From positions 1-24,413 of the forward strand of contig CAZTBB010000025.1 in the NCBI GenBank assembly GCA_964611755.1: 24,413 nt of DNA, in the 5' to 3' direction. The notes under the pieces were generated by a model, which ran no database searches, was not told the DNA's origin, and saw nothing but the letters and a program-made list of their open reading frames with translations. Both the position numbers and the translations under genes were made by a program. Shown one piece after another: positions 1 to 7,337 of this stretch (positions are counted from its first letter, which is position 1; each line of letters begins with the position of its first letter). Source of the stretch: CAZTBB01 sp964611755 (GTDB lineage Bacteria; Pseudomonadota; Alphaproteobacteria; Micavibrionales; Micavibrionaceae).

Positions 1-653
1 TTTTTGCAACAATTGGGGTGATCGCCTCCTCGATAGAAAATTTATCGGTGGAGTTGCGCCACCTTCAACGCACAGAGGTGCGTGAGGCAGAAGAATATTT
101 TGACCCGCTCCAAAAGGGATCCAGTGCGATGCCTCACAAGCGGAATCCGATCTCAGGTGAGAATCTGACAGGTCAAGCCCGAATTATCCGTGCCGCTGTT
201 ATTCCGGCGCTTGAAAACGTAGCTTTATGGCATGAGCGTGATATCTCGCACTCCGCTGTTGAGCGCACAATTTTGCCGGATGCTCTCATTTCTTGTGATT
301 ACGCGCTGAGCCGTATGGCTGGCGTGATCGAAAAGCTGCTTGTCTACCCTGATATCATGCTTGATAACCTCAATAAAATGGGTGGTTTGGTATTCTCTCA
401 GCGTATTTTATTGGCTCTTACCCAGGCCGGTGTATCGCGCGAAGATGCTTATCGATTAGTGCAACGAAATGCCATGAAGGTATGGGAAAGTAAGGGGCAA
501 AAAACACTTCTTGAGCTGCTCTGTGAAGATGCGGATGTTACGGCTCATTTAGATAGCGAAAAATTAACTAAAATTTGTGATTTTTCAGCCTATACTAAAA
601 ATAGTGGAATGATTTTTGAGCGTGTTTTCGAAAAAAGTAAAAAGGCAGCCTAG
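1..653 (+). CDS. purB: Adenylosuccinate lyase, C-terminal part (5' end outside window)
   Basis: Adenylosuccinate lyase acts twice in purine synthesis: it splits SAICAR to AICAR and adenylosuccinate to AMP, releasing fumarate each time. The frame is open from base 3 and begins inside the protein (FATIGVIASS...). The fumarate-lyase signature GSSAMPHKRNP is present, and its flexible loop carries the catalytic serine of the family. It is preceded by the typical RHLQRTEVREAEEYF stretch. The later WHERDISHSAVERTILPDA segment is also characteristic of PurB and separates it from argininosuccinate lyase and fumarase. The stop is TAG at 651-653. Only about the last 217 residues are visible, roughly half of the usual length of about 430. 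A 7-bp inverted repeat follows the gene. Confidence 0.96.
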   Translation, partial: FATIGVIASSIENLSVELRHLQRTEVREAEEYFDPLQKGSSAMPHKRNPISGENLTGQARIIRAAVIPALENVALWHERDISHSAVERTILPDALISCDYALSRMAGVIEKLLVYPDIMLDNLNKMGGLVFSQRILLALTQAGVSREDAYRLVQRNAMKVWESKGQKTLLELLCEDADVTAHLDSEKLTKICDFSAYTKNSGMIFERVFEKSKKAA

Positions 654-670
654 AAAAATAGAGGGTTAGA

Positions 671-694
671 GGCATAAACCCAAATAGTTATGCC
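671..694. repeat. Inverted repeat downstream of purB
   Basis: GGCATAA (671-677) and TTATGCC (688-694) are perfect 7-bp arms around a 10-nt loop, 18 nt after the purB stop. No T-run follows, so this is not a textbook intrinsic terminator. It could stabilise the purB 3' end. The rest of the gap up to 807 shows nothing else I can name. Confidence 0.3.
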
Positions 695-807
695 GTAATT
701 GCCTGAAAATAATCATCCAAGAGACAATCCTGACGAAAACACTGTAGAGACTTCCGCGTATATTTGGAGTCATATCAGATCGAGTTTTTAAAAGGGTTTA
801 AGTCAGG

Positions 808-1605
808 ATGAGCAAAATAGCATCTTTTCGGGAATTTTTCAGACGTAACAAAAATAAATTTATCAAAACAAATGACGCGCTCTCTATGGTATCCGCGTTT
901 CTGTTGTTGTTCTTTATTGCCGGTGATCAGACGTATCAAATCAAAGAACGTCAATTTATGATCAATGAAATTGAGATTAAAGCGCTGATTACAGGGCTTC
1001 ATTCGGGCGTGTATGATGTGAATGATACTGTTCTGGAGGCGATGTCTCGTGTTCCGCGTGAGCGTTTTTTGAAGGCAAGCCTTAGAGGCTATGCTTACAA
1101 GGATATGGCTTTGCCAATGCAGGTGGAAGGTCAGATTGTTCCCGAGCCATTCCTGACAGCCATGATGATCAATCTTTTGGGGGTTACCGATCATGATAAG
1201 GTTCTTGAGATTGGCTATGGCATTGGTTATGAGGCCGCTATTTTGTCTAAATTGGTCAAGCAAGTGTATTCCGTTGAACAAATCCACCCCTTGGGCAGTG
1301 GCTTTAGCAGTCAGGACATATTGCGTGATCATGAGAATATAACCTTTAAAAAGGGGTTCGGCCTGCATGGATGGGCAGAGAAAGGCAGCTTTGATGCAAT
1401 TTTAATCAAACAAGCTGTGGAAGAAGTGCCACAAGCTCTCTTTGATCAACTCAGCCCCTATGGGCGTATAGTTGTTCCTCTGGCGGATAAAGATACAGGG
1501 GATCAACGCATGGTGGTTTATCTTAAAATGCCGGATGGTGACATTATCAAACGCAATACGCTCTATGTAAAGTTCCCGTTTCTTATTCAGGGAACGGATA
1601 TTTAA
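808..1605 (+). CDS. PCMT-like (protein-L-isoaspartate O-methyltransferase family) SAM methyltransferase
   Basis: The fold is that of protein-L-isoaspartate methyltransferases, which use SAM to repair isoaspartyl residues. Visible landmarks are VPRERF (82-87), YKDMALPM (97-104), SAM motif I VLEIGYGIGYEAA (132-144) and a late motif FDAILIKQAVEEVP (195-208). Where true enzymes read GQTISQP, this protein reads GQIVPEPF (108-115), so the usual Thr/Ser of the active-site loop is missing and the substrate may differ. The first 50 residues hold a hydrophobic stretch (about 26-38) absent from the family. An alternative ATG at 958 would give 215 residues, the normal family length. I kept 808 because AAAAGGG lies upstream of it (788-794) and no ribosome binding site precedes 958. 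The protein may thus be membrane-anchored or the start over-extended. Confidence 0.72.
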   Translation: MSKIASFREFFRRNKNKFIKTNDALSMVSAFLLLFFIAGDQTYQIKERQFMINEIEIKALITGLHSGVYDVNDTVLEAMSRVPRERFLKASLRGYAYKDMALPMQVEGQIVPEPFLTAMMINLLGVTDHDKVLEIGYGIGYEAAILSKLVKQVYSVEQIHPLGSGFSSQDILRDHENITFKKGFGLHGWAEKGSFDAILIKQAVEEVPQALFDQLSPYGRIVVPLADKDTGDQRMVVYLKMPDGDIIKRNTLYVKFPFLIQGTDI

Positions 1606-1647
1606 ATTGCCAATCATCTAATTGTGAATGCGTATCAATTGAGCGCA

Positions 1648-1676
1648 TTGCATTTTGGCGCACACATGCCTATCTT
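1648..1676 (+). promoter_or_regulatory. Possible sigma-70 promoter of bfr
   Basis: TTGCAT (1648-1653) and TATCTT (1671-1676) are separated by 17 bp, and the bfr start codon follows 36 bp later. Both boxes match the consensus at 4 of 6 positions. An imperfect dyad (AATTG at 1619-1623 and CAATT at 1636-1640) lies just upstream and could bind a regulator. I cannot identify an iron-response box. Confidence 0.3.
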
Positions 1677-1712
1677 CTTTATAACAATTAACGAAATAAG
1701 GATTTAGTCATT

Positions 1713-2207
1713 ATGAAGGGCGATAAGAAAATCATCGAACATCTCAATGAAGCACTGAAGAAAGAGCTGACAGCCATTAATCAGTATTTTTTGCATTCGC
1801 GTATGCTGGATGATTGGGGTGTGACAAAACTGGCAAAACATGAATACAAAGAATCAATCGAAGAAATGCATCATGCTGACGAGTTGATCCAGCGCATCTT
1901 ATTCCTGGGCGGGCTTCCCAATTTGCAAGATTTAGGTAAGCTTCAAATCGGTGAAAGTGTTAAGGAGATCCTTGAATGCGATCTTAAGATCGAGCTGGAA
2001 GGGGCCGCGCATTACCGCGAAGCCGTTGCCTATGCCGAGCAAGTCAAAGATTTTGTCTCACGTGACCTTTTCGCCAAAATTTTGGGCGAAGAAGAAGGGC
2101 ATATTGATTATCTGGAAACGCAGCTGGATCTATTCGATAAAATCGGTGAGCAGAATTATATCCAGTTAAATGCAGAAAGCCCTCTGGATAGCGAAGCTGA
2201 CAAGTAA
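1713..2207 (+). CDS. bfr: Bacterioferritin
   Basis: Bacterioferritin is a 24-subunit cytoplasmic shell that oxidises ferrous iron and stores it as a mineral core, with haem between subunit pairs. The 164-residue protein matches the family from its start (MKGDKKIIEHLNEAL) to the DKIGEQNY segment near the end. All six ferroxidase ligands are present: E18, E51, H54, E94, E127 and H130. The haem ligand M52 is also conserved, so it should be both catalytic and haem-binding. An AAGGA-type ribosome binding site precedes the ATG (within ATAAGGATTTAGTC). The gene stands alone, with no bacterioferritin-associated ferredoxin beside it, and runs tail-to-tail into nth with a 15-bp gap. Confidence 0.96.
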   Translation: MKGDKKIIEHLNEALKKELTAINQYFLHSRMLDDWGVTKLAKHEYKESIEEMHHADELIQRILFLGGLPNLQDLGKLQIGESVKEILECDLKIELEGAAHYREAVAYAEQVKDFVSRDLFAKILGEEEGHIDYLETQLDLFDKIGEQNYIQLNAESPLDSEADK

Positions 2208-2222
2208 TCAAGCGGGTCAGCG

Positions 2223-2855
2223 TTAAGCTGTTTTGTCCTTGAACTTACACAGATCATACACAAGACATTGCGCGCAATCCGGTTTGCGCGCTTTGCATAT
2301 GTAGCGTCCGTGCAAGATCAGCCAGTGATGGGCATGAAGAGCATATTCGGCAGGAACACGTTTCTCTAACTTGGCCTCAACCTCATCAACATTTTTTCCA
2401 GGCGCTAGGCCTGTACGATTAGAGAGGCGAAATATGTGGGTGTCTACGGCCATGGTGGGTTGCTTAAAAACAATATTGAGAACAACATTCGCCGTCTTGC
2501 GACCAACACCGGGCAAAGCAACCAGTTCATCTCTGGTGTTTGGTACGTCGCCATGATGATTTTTTATGAGCTGTTCGGATAGAGCAATCACATTTTTGGC
2601 CTTGTTGTTATACAGGCCAATTGTTTTGATATGATCCTTGAGTTTTTCTAGTCCCAAATCCAGCATCTTTTGCGGGGTATCTACCGTTTTGAATAGCTCG
2701 GCCGTGGCACGGTTTACACCTTCATCGGTGGCTTGTGCGGACAAAACCACAGCGACTAAAAGTGTGTATGGGTTTGTCCATTTCAAATCACTTTGTGGAT
2801 GCGGGTTCTCTCTCCTCAAGCGTTCAAAAAATTCCGGAATATCTTTTTTGAGCAT
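2223..2855 (-). CDS. nth: Endonuclease III (DNA glycosylase/AP lyase)
   Basis: Endonuclease III removes oxidised pyrimidines in base-excision repair and cleaves the resulting abasic site. The 210-residue protein has the helix-hairpin-helix LPGVGRKTANVVLN (114-127) with catalytic K120. D138 lies in VDTHIFRL. A C-terminal 4Fe-4S cluster is formed by C187, C194, C197 and C203 in the spacing C-x6-C-x2-C-x5-C. These positions equal the E. coli numbering, so the protein is complete and very likely active. GAGG lies 8 nt upstream of the ATG. It is transcribed divergently from the alkylation-repair gene at 2976, across a 120-bp gap that must hold both promoters. Confidence 0.97.
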   Translation of the reverse strand: MLKKDIPEFFERLRRENPHPQSDLKWTNPYTLLVAVVLSAQATDEGVNRATAELFKTVDTPQKMLDLGLEKLKDHIKTIGLYNNKAKNVIALSEQLIKNHHGDVPNTRDELVALPGVGRKTANVVLNIVFKQPTMAVDTHIFRLSNRTGLAPGKNVDEVEAKLEKRVPAEYALHAHHWLILHGRYICKARKPDCAQCLVYDLCKFKDKTA

Positions 2856-2975
2856 GAATAACGCCTCTTTATTGCGTGTGTTTAATCATTGATACAGAAG
2901 CAGGCACCATCAATCAATCACACAGATCACAATTTTCGGATTGGTTCGTATCGGCAAAAGCCCTAGGATGGGGCC

Positions 2976-3803
2976 ATGACAGAAGAACGCATCGCCCAAT
3001 CGATTGAAACGATTATCCGGACCTATACAGATAATCCCTCGCTTGAAGATTTATCCGAACAAGCGGGATACTCGCCGGCGCATTTTCAAAAGACATTTAA
3101 AGAATATGTAGGGATCAGTCCTAAGCGCATGATGCAATATATGAAGATGCGCCATGCACGTGATTTGTTAACGGATGGCCATACAACATTGGAGGCGGCC
3201 TTTGATGCGGGGTTAAGCGGGAATGGGCGGCTGCATGATTTGTTTGTATCATGTGAGGGCATGAGCCCGGGAGATGTTAAAGGTCGGGGGAAGGGGCTCG
3301 TCATTCATTATGGCTTTGCCCCCACTGTTTTAGGCGAGATGATGCTCGCTAAAACATCGAAAGGGGTATGTTGGCTGGGGTTTCTTATGAAGGGCTCTCG
3401 AGATGTTCCAACACAGCGTATGAAGGCCTATTGGCCGCATGCCTCTTTTGTTGAAGATGATAAAAGCATTGCTGTAGAAGGGCGCCTCATTAATAAGATT
3501 TGGTCTGGCGAGACCACCCAAGGGAAAATTCAACTTGATATTTATGGCACAAATTTTCAGATCCACGTTTGGAAGGCTTTGTTGCAAATTCCCATGGATG
3601 GTTTGCGCACATATCAACAAATTGGCCAAAATATCGGAAAACCAAAAGCGGCGCGCGCCGTGGGGAATGCTGTGGGGGCAAACCCCATATCGTTGTTAAT
3701 ACCGTGCCACCGGGTTATTCGGGCAAGCGGCATTATTGATAATTACGGATGGGGCAGTCCGCGTAAAAAATTATTGCTTGCTATTGAAAAAGCGCTCTCT
3801 TAA
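2976..3803 (+). CDS. AraC-type HTH / methylated-DNA-[protein]-cysteine methyltransferase fusion (Ada-like)
   Basis: Residues about 1-105 form an AraC-family DNA-binding domain with two helix-turn-helix units (SLEDLSEQAGYSPAHFQKTF, then TTLEAAFDAGLSGNGRLHDLF). Residues about 120-275 form an O6-methylguanine-DNA methyltransferase. It carries the suicide motif PCHRVI with acceptor C244, followed by NYGWG and the KKLLLAIE tail. It would transfer the methyl group from O6-methylguanine to itself and may also regulate transcription. The N-terminal zinc domain of E. coli Ada, which senses methylphosphotriesters, is absent, so how activation would be sensed is unclear. TAGGATGGGG just before the ATG can serve as ribosome binding site. 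It is divergent from nth, pairing two DNA-repair genes. Confidence 0.9.
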   Translation: MTEERIAQSIETIIRTYTDNPSLEDLSEQAGYSPAHFQKTFKEYVGISPKRMMQYMKMRHARDLLTDGHTTLEAAFDAGLSGNGRLHDLFVSCEGMSPGDVKGRGKGLVIHYGFAPTVLGEMMLAKTSKGVCWLGFLMKGSRDVPTQRMKAYWPHASFVEDDKSIAVEGRLINKIWSGETTQGKIQLDIYGTNFQIHVWKALLQIPMDGLRTYQQIGQNIGKPKAARAVGNAVGANPISLLIPCHRVIRASGIIDNYGWGSPRKKLLLAIEKALS

Positions 3804-3855
3804 TCTCGTTTTTAGGTGAAAACCGACGGATGGAACGGATTACAAGGTTTTTAAC

Positions 3856-4188
3856 ATGGTAGATCATGGCAGAGATCCCTACAGGGATCTCATATCATAT
3901 GCCAATCAATTTTTGGCAAGAAAATTTGAAGATCAGGCGCAGCTCCAATTCATGTCTGATAAATTTGGCAGAGATATTCTCGGCGAAAAAGTCATAGGTC
4001 TATCAGAACGCTTGATGCGTATTAACGCATCAGATTTAACCGCCAATGAGGCCTTTGCCATCCATGATGCCGTTTCAAGATGTATTACTGTTGCCAATGA
4101 AATCACACAGCAATCATCCCGGTCTGTGAATATGCTGCAAAGGCGCTTGGTTCCTATTGAAGAGCGGGCTTTAACCCTGGAAGCTTAA
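3856..4188 (+). CDS. Hypothetical protein, small and helical
   Basis: I do not recognise this 110-residue protein. It is predicted to be soluble and mostly helical, with no signal peptide or membrane segment. The sequence alternates charged and hydrophobic residues (for example GEKVIGLSERLMRI) and ends in a basic-acidic stretch (RRLVPIEERALTLEA). A ribosome binding site (CAAGG, 8 nt before the ATG) and ordinary codon use support a real gene. It begins 52 bp after the Ada-like gene on the same strand and could be co-transcribed with it. It ends 15 bp from dapB, which runs the other way. A strong hairpin sequence (3872-3891) lies within its first dozen codons. Confidence 0.7.
   Translation: MVDHGRDPYRDLISYANQFLARKFEDQAQLQFMSDKFGRDILGEKVIGLSERLMRINASDLTANEAFAIHDAVSRCITVANEITQQSSRSVNMLQRRLVPIEERALTLEA
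3872..3891. repeat. Perfect inverted repeat at the start of the 110-residue gene
   Basis: GAGATCCCT (3872-3880) and AGGGATCTC (3883-3891) are perfect 9-bp arms around AC. As RNA this folds to an 8-bp stem with a UACA tetraloop, beginning 16 nt after the start codon. It lies in coding sequence. Confidence 0.4.
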
Positions 4189-4203
4189 TATGGATGTCCG
4201 TCT

Positions 4204-4968
4204 TTAGATATCCAGCACATCACGCATAGTGAAAATTCCGGCATCTTTATCCTGTACCCAAAGCGCGGCGCGCAGAGCTCCTTTGGCAAAAAGAGAGCGG
4301 TCGCCCGCTTTGTGAGTGAGCTCAATGCGCTCACTATCCCCGAAAAAGAAAACTGTATGCTCGCCGATAACATCGCCGCCTCTGGCAACGGAAAAGCCGA
4401 TTTCGCCGCTTTCTCTTTGACCGCTGCGGTCTGTGGATGGGGTGTGGGGCAGTGTTGCGCCGCGCCCTTTGGCGGCCGCCTTGCCCAGCGCAAGCGCTGT
4501 GCCGGAAGGGGCATCGATTTTGTGTTTGTGGTGCGATTCAAAGATTTCTATATCCCAGTCTTCACCGAGAGCTTGTGCTGTTTTTTCAACAAGGGCCGAT
4601 AAAAGCGTGACCCCGATGCTTGTGTTGGCCGCATAAATAATGGCTGTGTCCTTAGCCGCCGCATGAAGCGCTGTTTCATCAGATTCGCTAAGACCTGTTG
4701 TGCCAATAATCATTTTGGTTTTTGTTCTGGCGGCAATTTCAATGTGCTTTAACGTTGCCTCGGGTGTTGTGAAATCAATCACAAGATCGGCATGCTCGAA
4801 TAAGGCTTCGGGCGTATCGACAATGGCATAACCGGAAATCTCAGCGGCTTTTGATACATCACGCACACTGCCTGCGACGAGTGTGAGCCCATTCCAGTTA
4901 CCTGTTTGCAGTTCTTGGATCAAAAGCTGACCAACACGGCCTGTGCATCCTGCAATCCCAATTTTCAT
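4204..4968 (-). CDS. dapB: 4-hydroxy-tetrahydrodipicolinate reductase
   Basis: DapB reduces the product of DapA to tetrahydrodipicolinate with NAD(P)H, on the route to diaminopimelate (peptidoglycan) and lysine. The protein starts with the nucleotide-binding motif IGIAGCTGRVG. It has the IDFTTPEA and IGTTGLS segments and the catalytic signature ESHHKHKIDAPSGTA (144-158), with the general-acid histidine pair and lysines. It ends in the typical RDVLDI. The frame stays open to an ATG at 4986, but the third ATG (4968) has AAGGA 8 nt upstream and gives the standard MKIGIAGC start, 254 residues. Many alphaproteobacteria carry dnaK-dnaJ-dapB in this order; here an extra gene separates dnaJ from dapB. 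Confidence 0.96.
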   Translation of the reverse strand: MKIGIAGCTGRVGQLLIQELQTGNWNGLTLVAGSVRDVSKAAEISGYAIVDTPEALFEHADLVIDFTTPEATLKHIEIAARTKTKMIIGTTGLSESDETALHAAAKDTAIIYAANTSIGVTLLSALVEKTAQALGEDWDIEIFESHHKHKIDAPSGTALALGKAAAKGRGATLPHTPSTDRSGQRESGEIGFSVARGGDVIGEHTVFFFGDSERIELTHKAGDRSLFAKGALRAALWVQDKDAGIFTMRDVLDI

Positions 4969-5043
4969 GTCCATTGTCCTTTCCACATAGAGTAGAACAG
5001 TTTAAAGAAACAAATCGCTGATTTCTAGCATTCAATCGGAAGG

Positions 5044-6012
5044 TTATTCAAAGACCTGAATATTGTCTTCGGGTTTTGAGGAGACACGCTTTACCGATCT
5101 ACTCGGCTGGTTGAGTATTTCGGCAATAACGCGTCTTAATCTCTCTTGCGGGGATTTGATTTTGAAAATAGGGAAGGCTTTTTCCAGCTTGCCTTTCCAA
5201 TGAAGCTCGCCCGATCCCTTCCATTCTCGTGCGGGAATGAACGTTCCACTATAATAGACCTGTGATCCACGAATGCCGTCTTTTGCATCAATCTCTCTAG
5301 CCTCTTTGATGGCTTGGGCGTCTTTTTCATTCCGCGGCTTACGCTCATCATAGACACCGAAATCAACACAGAACGGTGTTAATGTCATATCACCCGGAAC
5401 AGTGAGGAAGTTTTGAGGGCCCGTATCATCCATATGATAACCAAGTTTTTCCATTGCTTGTCGGTGAGCGCGCATCCACGGTGTGCGATCTGAGGCGCGC
5501 AGCTCTTCCATTTTCGGGACAATCATGATACGGATTCCATGCTTACCGCCCTGAAGGATTTCATGGTAAACAGGCTTGACCATAGGGCTGGGAAGATCAT
5601 CTTTATCATGGTCAACACTTCGGTTATAGGCTTGGGATATCCTGAAGATATAAGAAGCGCTGACAAGATCATCTGTCTCCAATGTAAAGACCATGGATTC
5701 CTCGCCACAACTATAGAATTTGATGAGGCCGTTGAGGCCTAATTCCTCCAGCCTTTTTTCCAAGGCGTTTAAAAGCTCCGGGTTCTCCAAAAGTTCTTGC
5801 ATAACGGCAGGGGCTTTGGCGGACGCTCTGAATTCTGCCATGTGGCCAAATTCCACTACATCCGGGATGTAGTCCAGCTTGTTACGCATCAGCTTGTAAA
5901 CCATATCTTTGACGTCGTCGTCATGGATAGAGTTTATCCCCGATGCCGGATTGAAATGTTCGCGCGAAATAATGCCCACGGTGTGCTCTTCTTCCTCTTG
6001 ATGCGTTAGCAT
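5044..6012 (-). CDS. Hypothetical protein with possible protein-kinase-like fold
   Basis: I cannot name a family for this 322-residue soluble protein. Several features follow kinase order: a possible nucleotide loop (SCGEESMVFTLE, 101-112), a strand with a basic residue (FRIS, 123-126), a hinge-like strand (IMIVPKMEE, 162-170), a D-x4-N catalytic-loop pattern (D196, N201) and VDFG (216-219) at the metal-binding position. R124 would replace the usual ATP lysine, so it could be an atypical kinase, a pseudokinase or a coincidence. The C-terminal 100 residues are basic and unassigned. GAGGATC lies upstream of the ATG. It sits between dnaJ and dapB on their strand, with gaps of 75 bp on each side, so it is probably in the dnaKJ transcription unit. 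Confidence 0.78.
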   Translation of the reverse strand: MLTHQEEEEHTVGIISREHFNPASGINSIHDDDVKDMVYKLMRNKLDYIPDVVEFGHMAEFRASAKAPAVMQELLENPELLNALEKRLEELGLNGLIKFYSCGEESMVFTLETDDLVSASYIFRISQAYNRSVDHDKDDLPSPMVKPVYHEILQGGKHGIRIMIVPKMEELRASDRTPWMRAHRQAMEKLGYHMDDTGPQNFLTVPGDMTLTPFCVDFGVYDERKPRNEKDAQAIKEAREIDAKDGIRGSQVYYSGTFIPAREWKGSGELHWKGKLEKAFPIFKIKSPQERLRRVIAEILNQPSRSVKRVSSKPEDNIQVFE

Positions 6013-6087
6013 TAGGGTGATCCTCTAGATTATGCAAATGAAAAATTTTCTGCGATGCAGCGTGAATAAAGAATATGGCAAAGAGTC

Positions 6088-7272
6088 TTACTCTTTTAGA
6101 TCATCCCAAAATTCCCGGACCTTGGTAAAAAAGCCGCTTGTTTCGGGAGAGTGCTTACCGCTAGATCCGTCCCCGATAGAACCATCAAGCTGTTTGAGCA
6201 AGTCTTTCTGCTTTGTGGTCAGATTGATAGGGGTCTCGACAAAAATATCAATGTAGAGATCGCCTCTTGCATCGCTTTGCAACATGCTCATCCCTTTGCC
6301 TTTGAGGCGGAATTGCTGGCCTGTTTGCGTGCCTGCCGGAATTTTTACCTTTGATCGGCCACCATCAATCACAGGGACGTCTACTTCACCGCCTAGCGAG
6401 GCTTTTGTCATCGGGATTGGCACGCGGCAATACAGATTGGCACCTTCACGGCGGAAAATCTTATGTGGTTTCATAGCGATTAAAATATAAAGATCGCCAT
6501 GGGGGCCTCCGCGCATGCCGGCTTCGCCTTCATTGCTAAGGCGAATACGGCGGCCTGAGTCAACACCGGCCGGAATTTTAACTTTGAGTGTTTTTTGTTT
6601 TTGAACACGCCCTGATCCCGAACATTTCGTACATGGATCACGCAAAATTTGTCCGCCGCCCTGACATGTGGGGCAGGTTCTCTCGATTGTAAAAAAGCCC
6701 TGTTGTTGACGAACGCGGCCAACGCCATCACATGTGGAACAATTTTCCACGCCTGTTCCGGGTTCGGCTCCTTTACCATCACAACGATCACAGGTTTCGT
6801 TTTTTGGGATTGTAATTTTGCTTTCCTTACCCTTGAAGGCTTCTTCGAGCGTAATTTCAAGCGTGTATTGCATGTCTGCGCCGCGAGTAGTGCCGCCACG
6901 ACCAGTGCGCCCGCCGCCATGTCCGCCAGGGCCACCGCCCATGAATTCCCCGAACATATCTTCAAAAATATCGGAAAACCCGCCGCCGCCAAAGCCACGG
7001 AAGTCAGAGCCGGGGCCACCGGCACCGCCACCGAATCCCCCCATAGAGCCATCAAATGCCGCAGATCCATATTGGTCATAGGCGGCGCGTTTTTGATCAT
7101 CCTTGAGGATGTCATAGGCTTCGTTCACTTCCTTGAACTTGGCTTCCGCTTCGGGGTTGTCTTTGTTCTGATCCGGGTGATATTTCATCGCCAGTTTGCG
7201 ATACGCTTTTTTAAGCTCATCCTTGCTGGCACCTTTGTCGACGCCCAGAGTTTTATAAAAATCTTTGCTCAT
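6088..7272 (-). CDS. dnaJ: Chaperone DnaJ (Hsp40), type I
   Basis: DnaJ delivers unfolded clients to DnaK and stimulates its ATPase. All type I domains are present in order: a J domain with HPD at 32-34, a Gly/Phe-rich linker (about 75-130, with GGFGGGAGG-type repeats), and a zinc-binding domain with four CxxCxGxG repeats (CDRCDGKG, CSTCDGVG, CPTCQGGG, CTKCSGSG). The C-terminal client-binding domain follows (VKIPAGVDSGRRIRL, GDLYILI). The length of 394 is normal. The ATG is preceded by GGAAAAA. It follows dnaK by 65 bp, with a terminator-like hairpin in the gap. Confidence 0.98.
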   Translation of the reverse strand: MSKDFYKTLGVDKGASKDELKKAYRKLAMKYHPDQNKDNPEAEAKFKEVNEAYDILKDDQKRAAYDQYGSAAFDGSMGGFGGGAGGPGSDFRGFGGGGFSDIFEDMFGEFMGGGPGGHGGGRTGRGGTTRGADMQYTLEITLEEAFKGKESKITIPKNETCDRCDGKGAEPGTGVENCSTCDGVGRVRQQQGFFTIERTCPTCQGGGQILRDPCTKCSGSGRVQKQKTLKVKIPAGVDSGRRIRLSNEGEAGMRGGPHGDLYILIAMKPHKIFRREGANLYCRVPIPMTKASLGGEVDVPVIDGGRSKVKIPAGTQTGQQFRLKGKGMSMLQSDARGDLYIDIFVETPINLTTKQKDLLKQLDGSIGDGSSGKHSPETSGFFTKVREFWDDLKE

Positions 7273-7296
7273 GGTTTTTCCACGTTATGAAGAGCG

Positions 7297-7325
7297 AAAA
7301 AGGGGCAGGAAAAATAATCCTGCCC
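7297..7325 (-). terminator. Intrinsic terminator or attenuator between dnaK and dnaJ
   Basis: On the minus strand GGGCAGGA (7325-7318) and TCCTGCCC (7310-7303) form a perfect 8-bp, GC-rich stem with a 7-nt loop. The run CTTTTT follows directly (to 7297). It starts 13 nt after the dnaK stop and ends 25 nt before the dnaJ ATG. Partial termination here would give less DnaJ than DnaK; 3'-end stabilisation of the dnaK message is an alternative. Confidence 0.75.
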
Positions 7326-7337
7326 GTTATTCATGGA

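Noticed and set aside
775..1368. Open frame of 197 codons antisense to the PCMT-like gene
   Set aside because: It is the shadow of a gene with a clear SAM-binding motif; its product looks random.
1572..1595. GTTCCC/GGGAAC inverted repeat at the end of the PCMT-like gene
   Set aside because: It has a 6-bp stem with a 12-nt loop and no T-run, inside coding sequence; too weak to call a terminator.
3646..3660. GC-rich palindrome around GGCGCGCGCC in the Ada-like gene
   Set aside because: It is explained by the Ala-Ala-Arg-Ala codons of a conserved methyltransferase helix.
6080..6096. Small hairpin AAAGAGT-CTT-ACTCTTT at the dnaJ stop codon
   Set aside because: The stem is AT-rich and has no T-run on the dnaJ strand; the short T-run is on the other strand, where no gene ends.
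6649..7290. Open frame of 213 codons on the plus strand, antisense to dnaJ
   Set aside because: Its low-complexity Ala/Thr-rich product mirrors the Gly-rich and zinc-repeat region of dnaJ; no family features.
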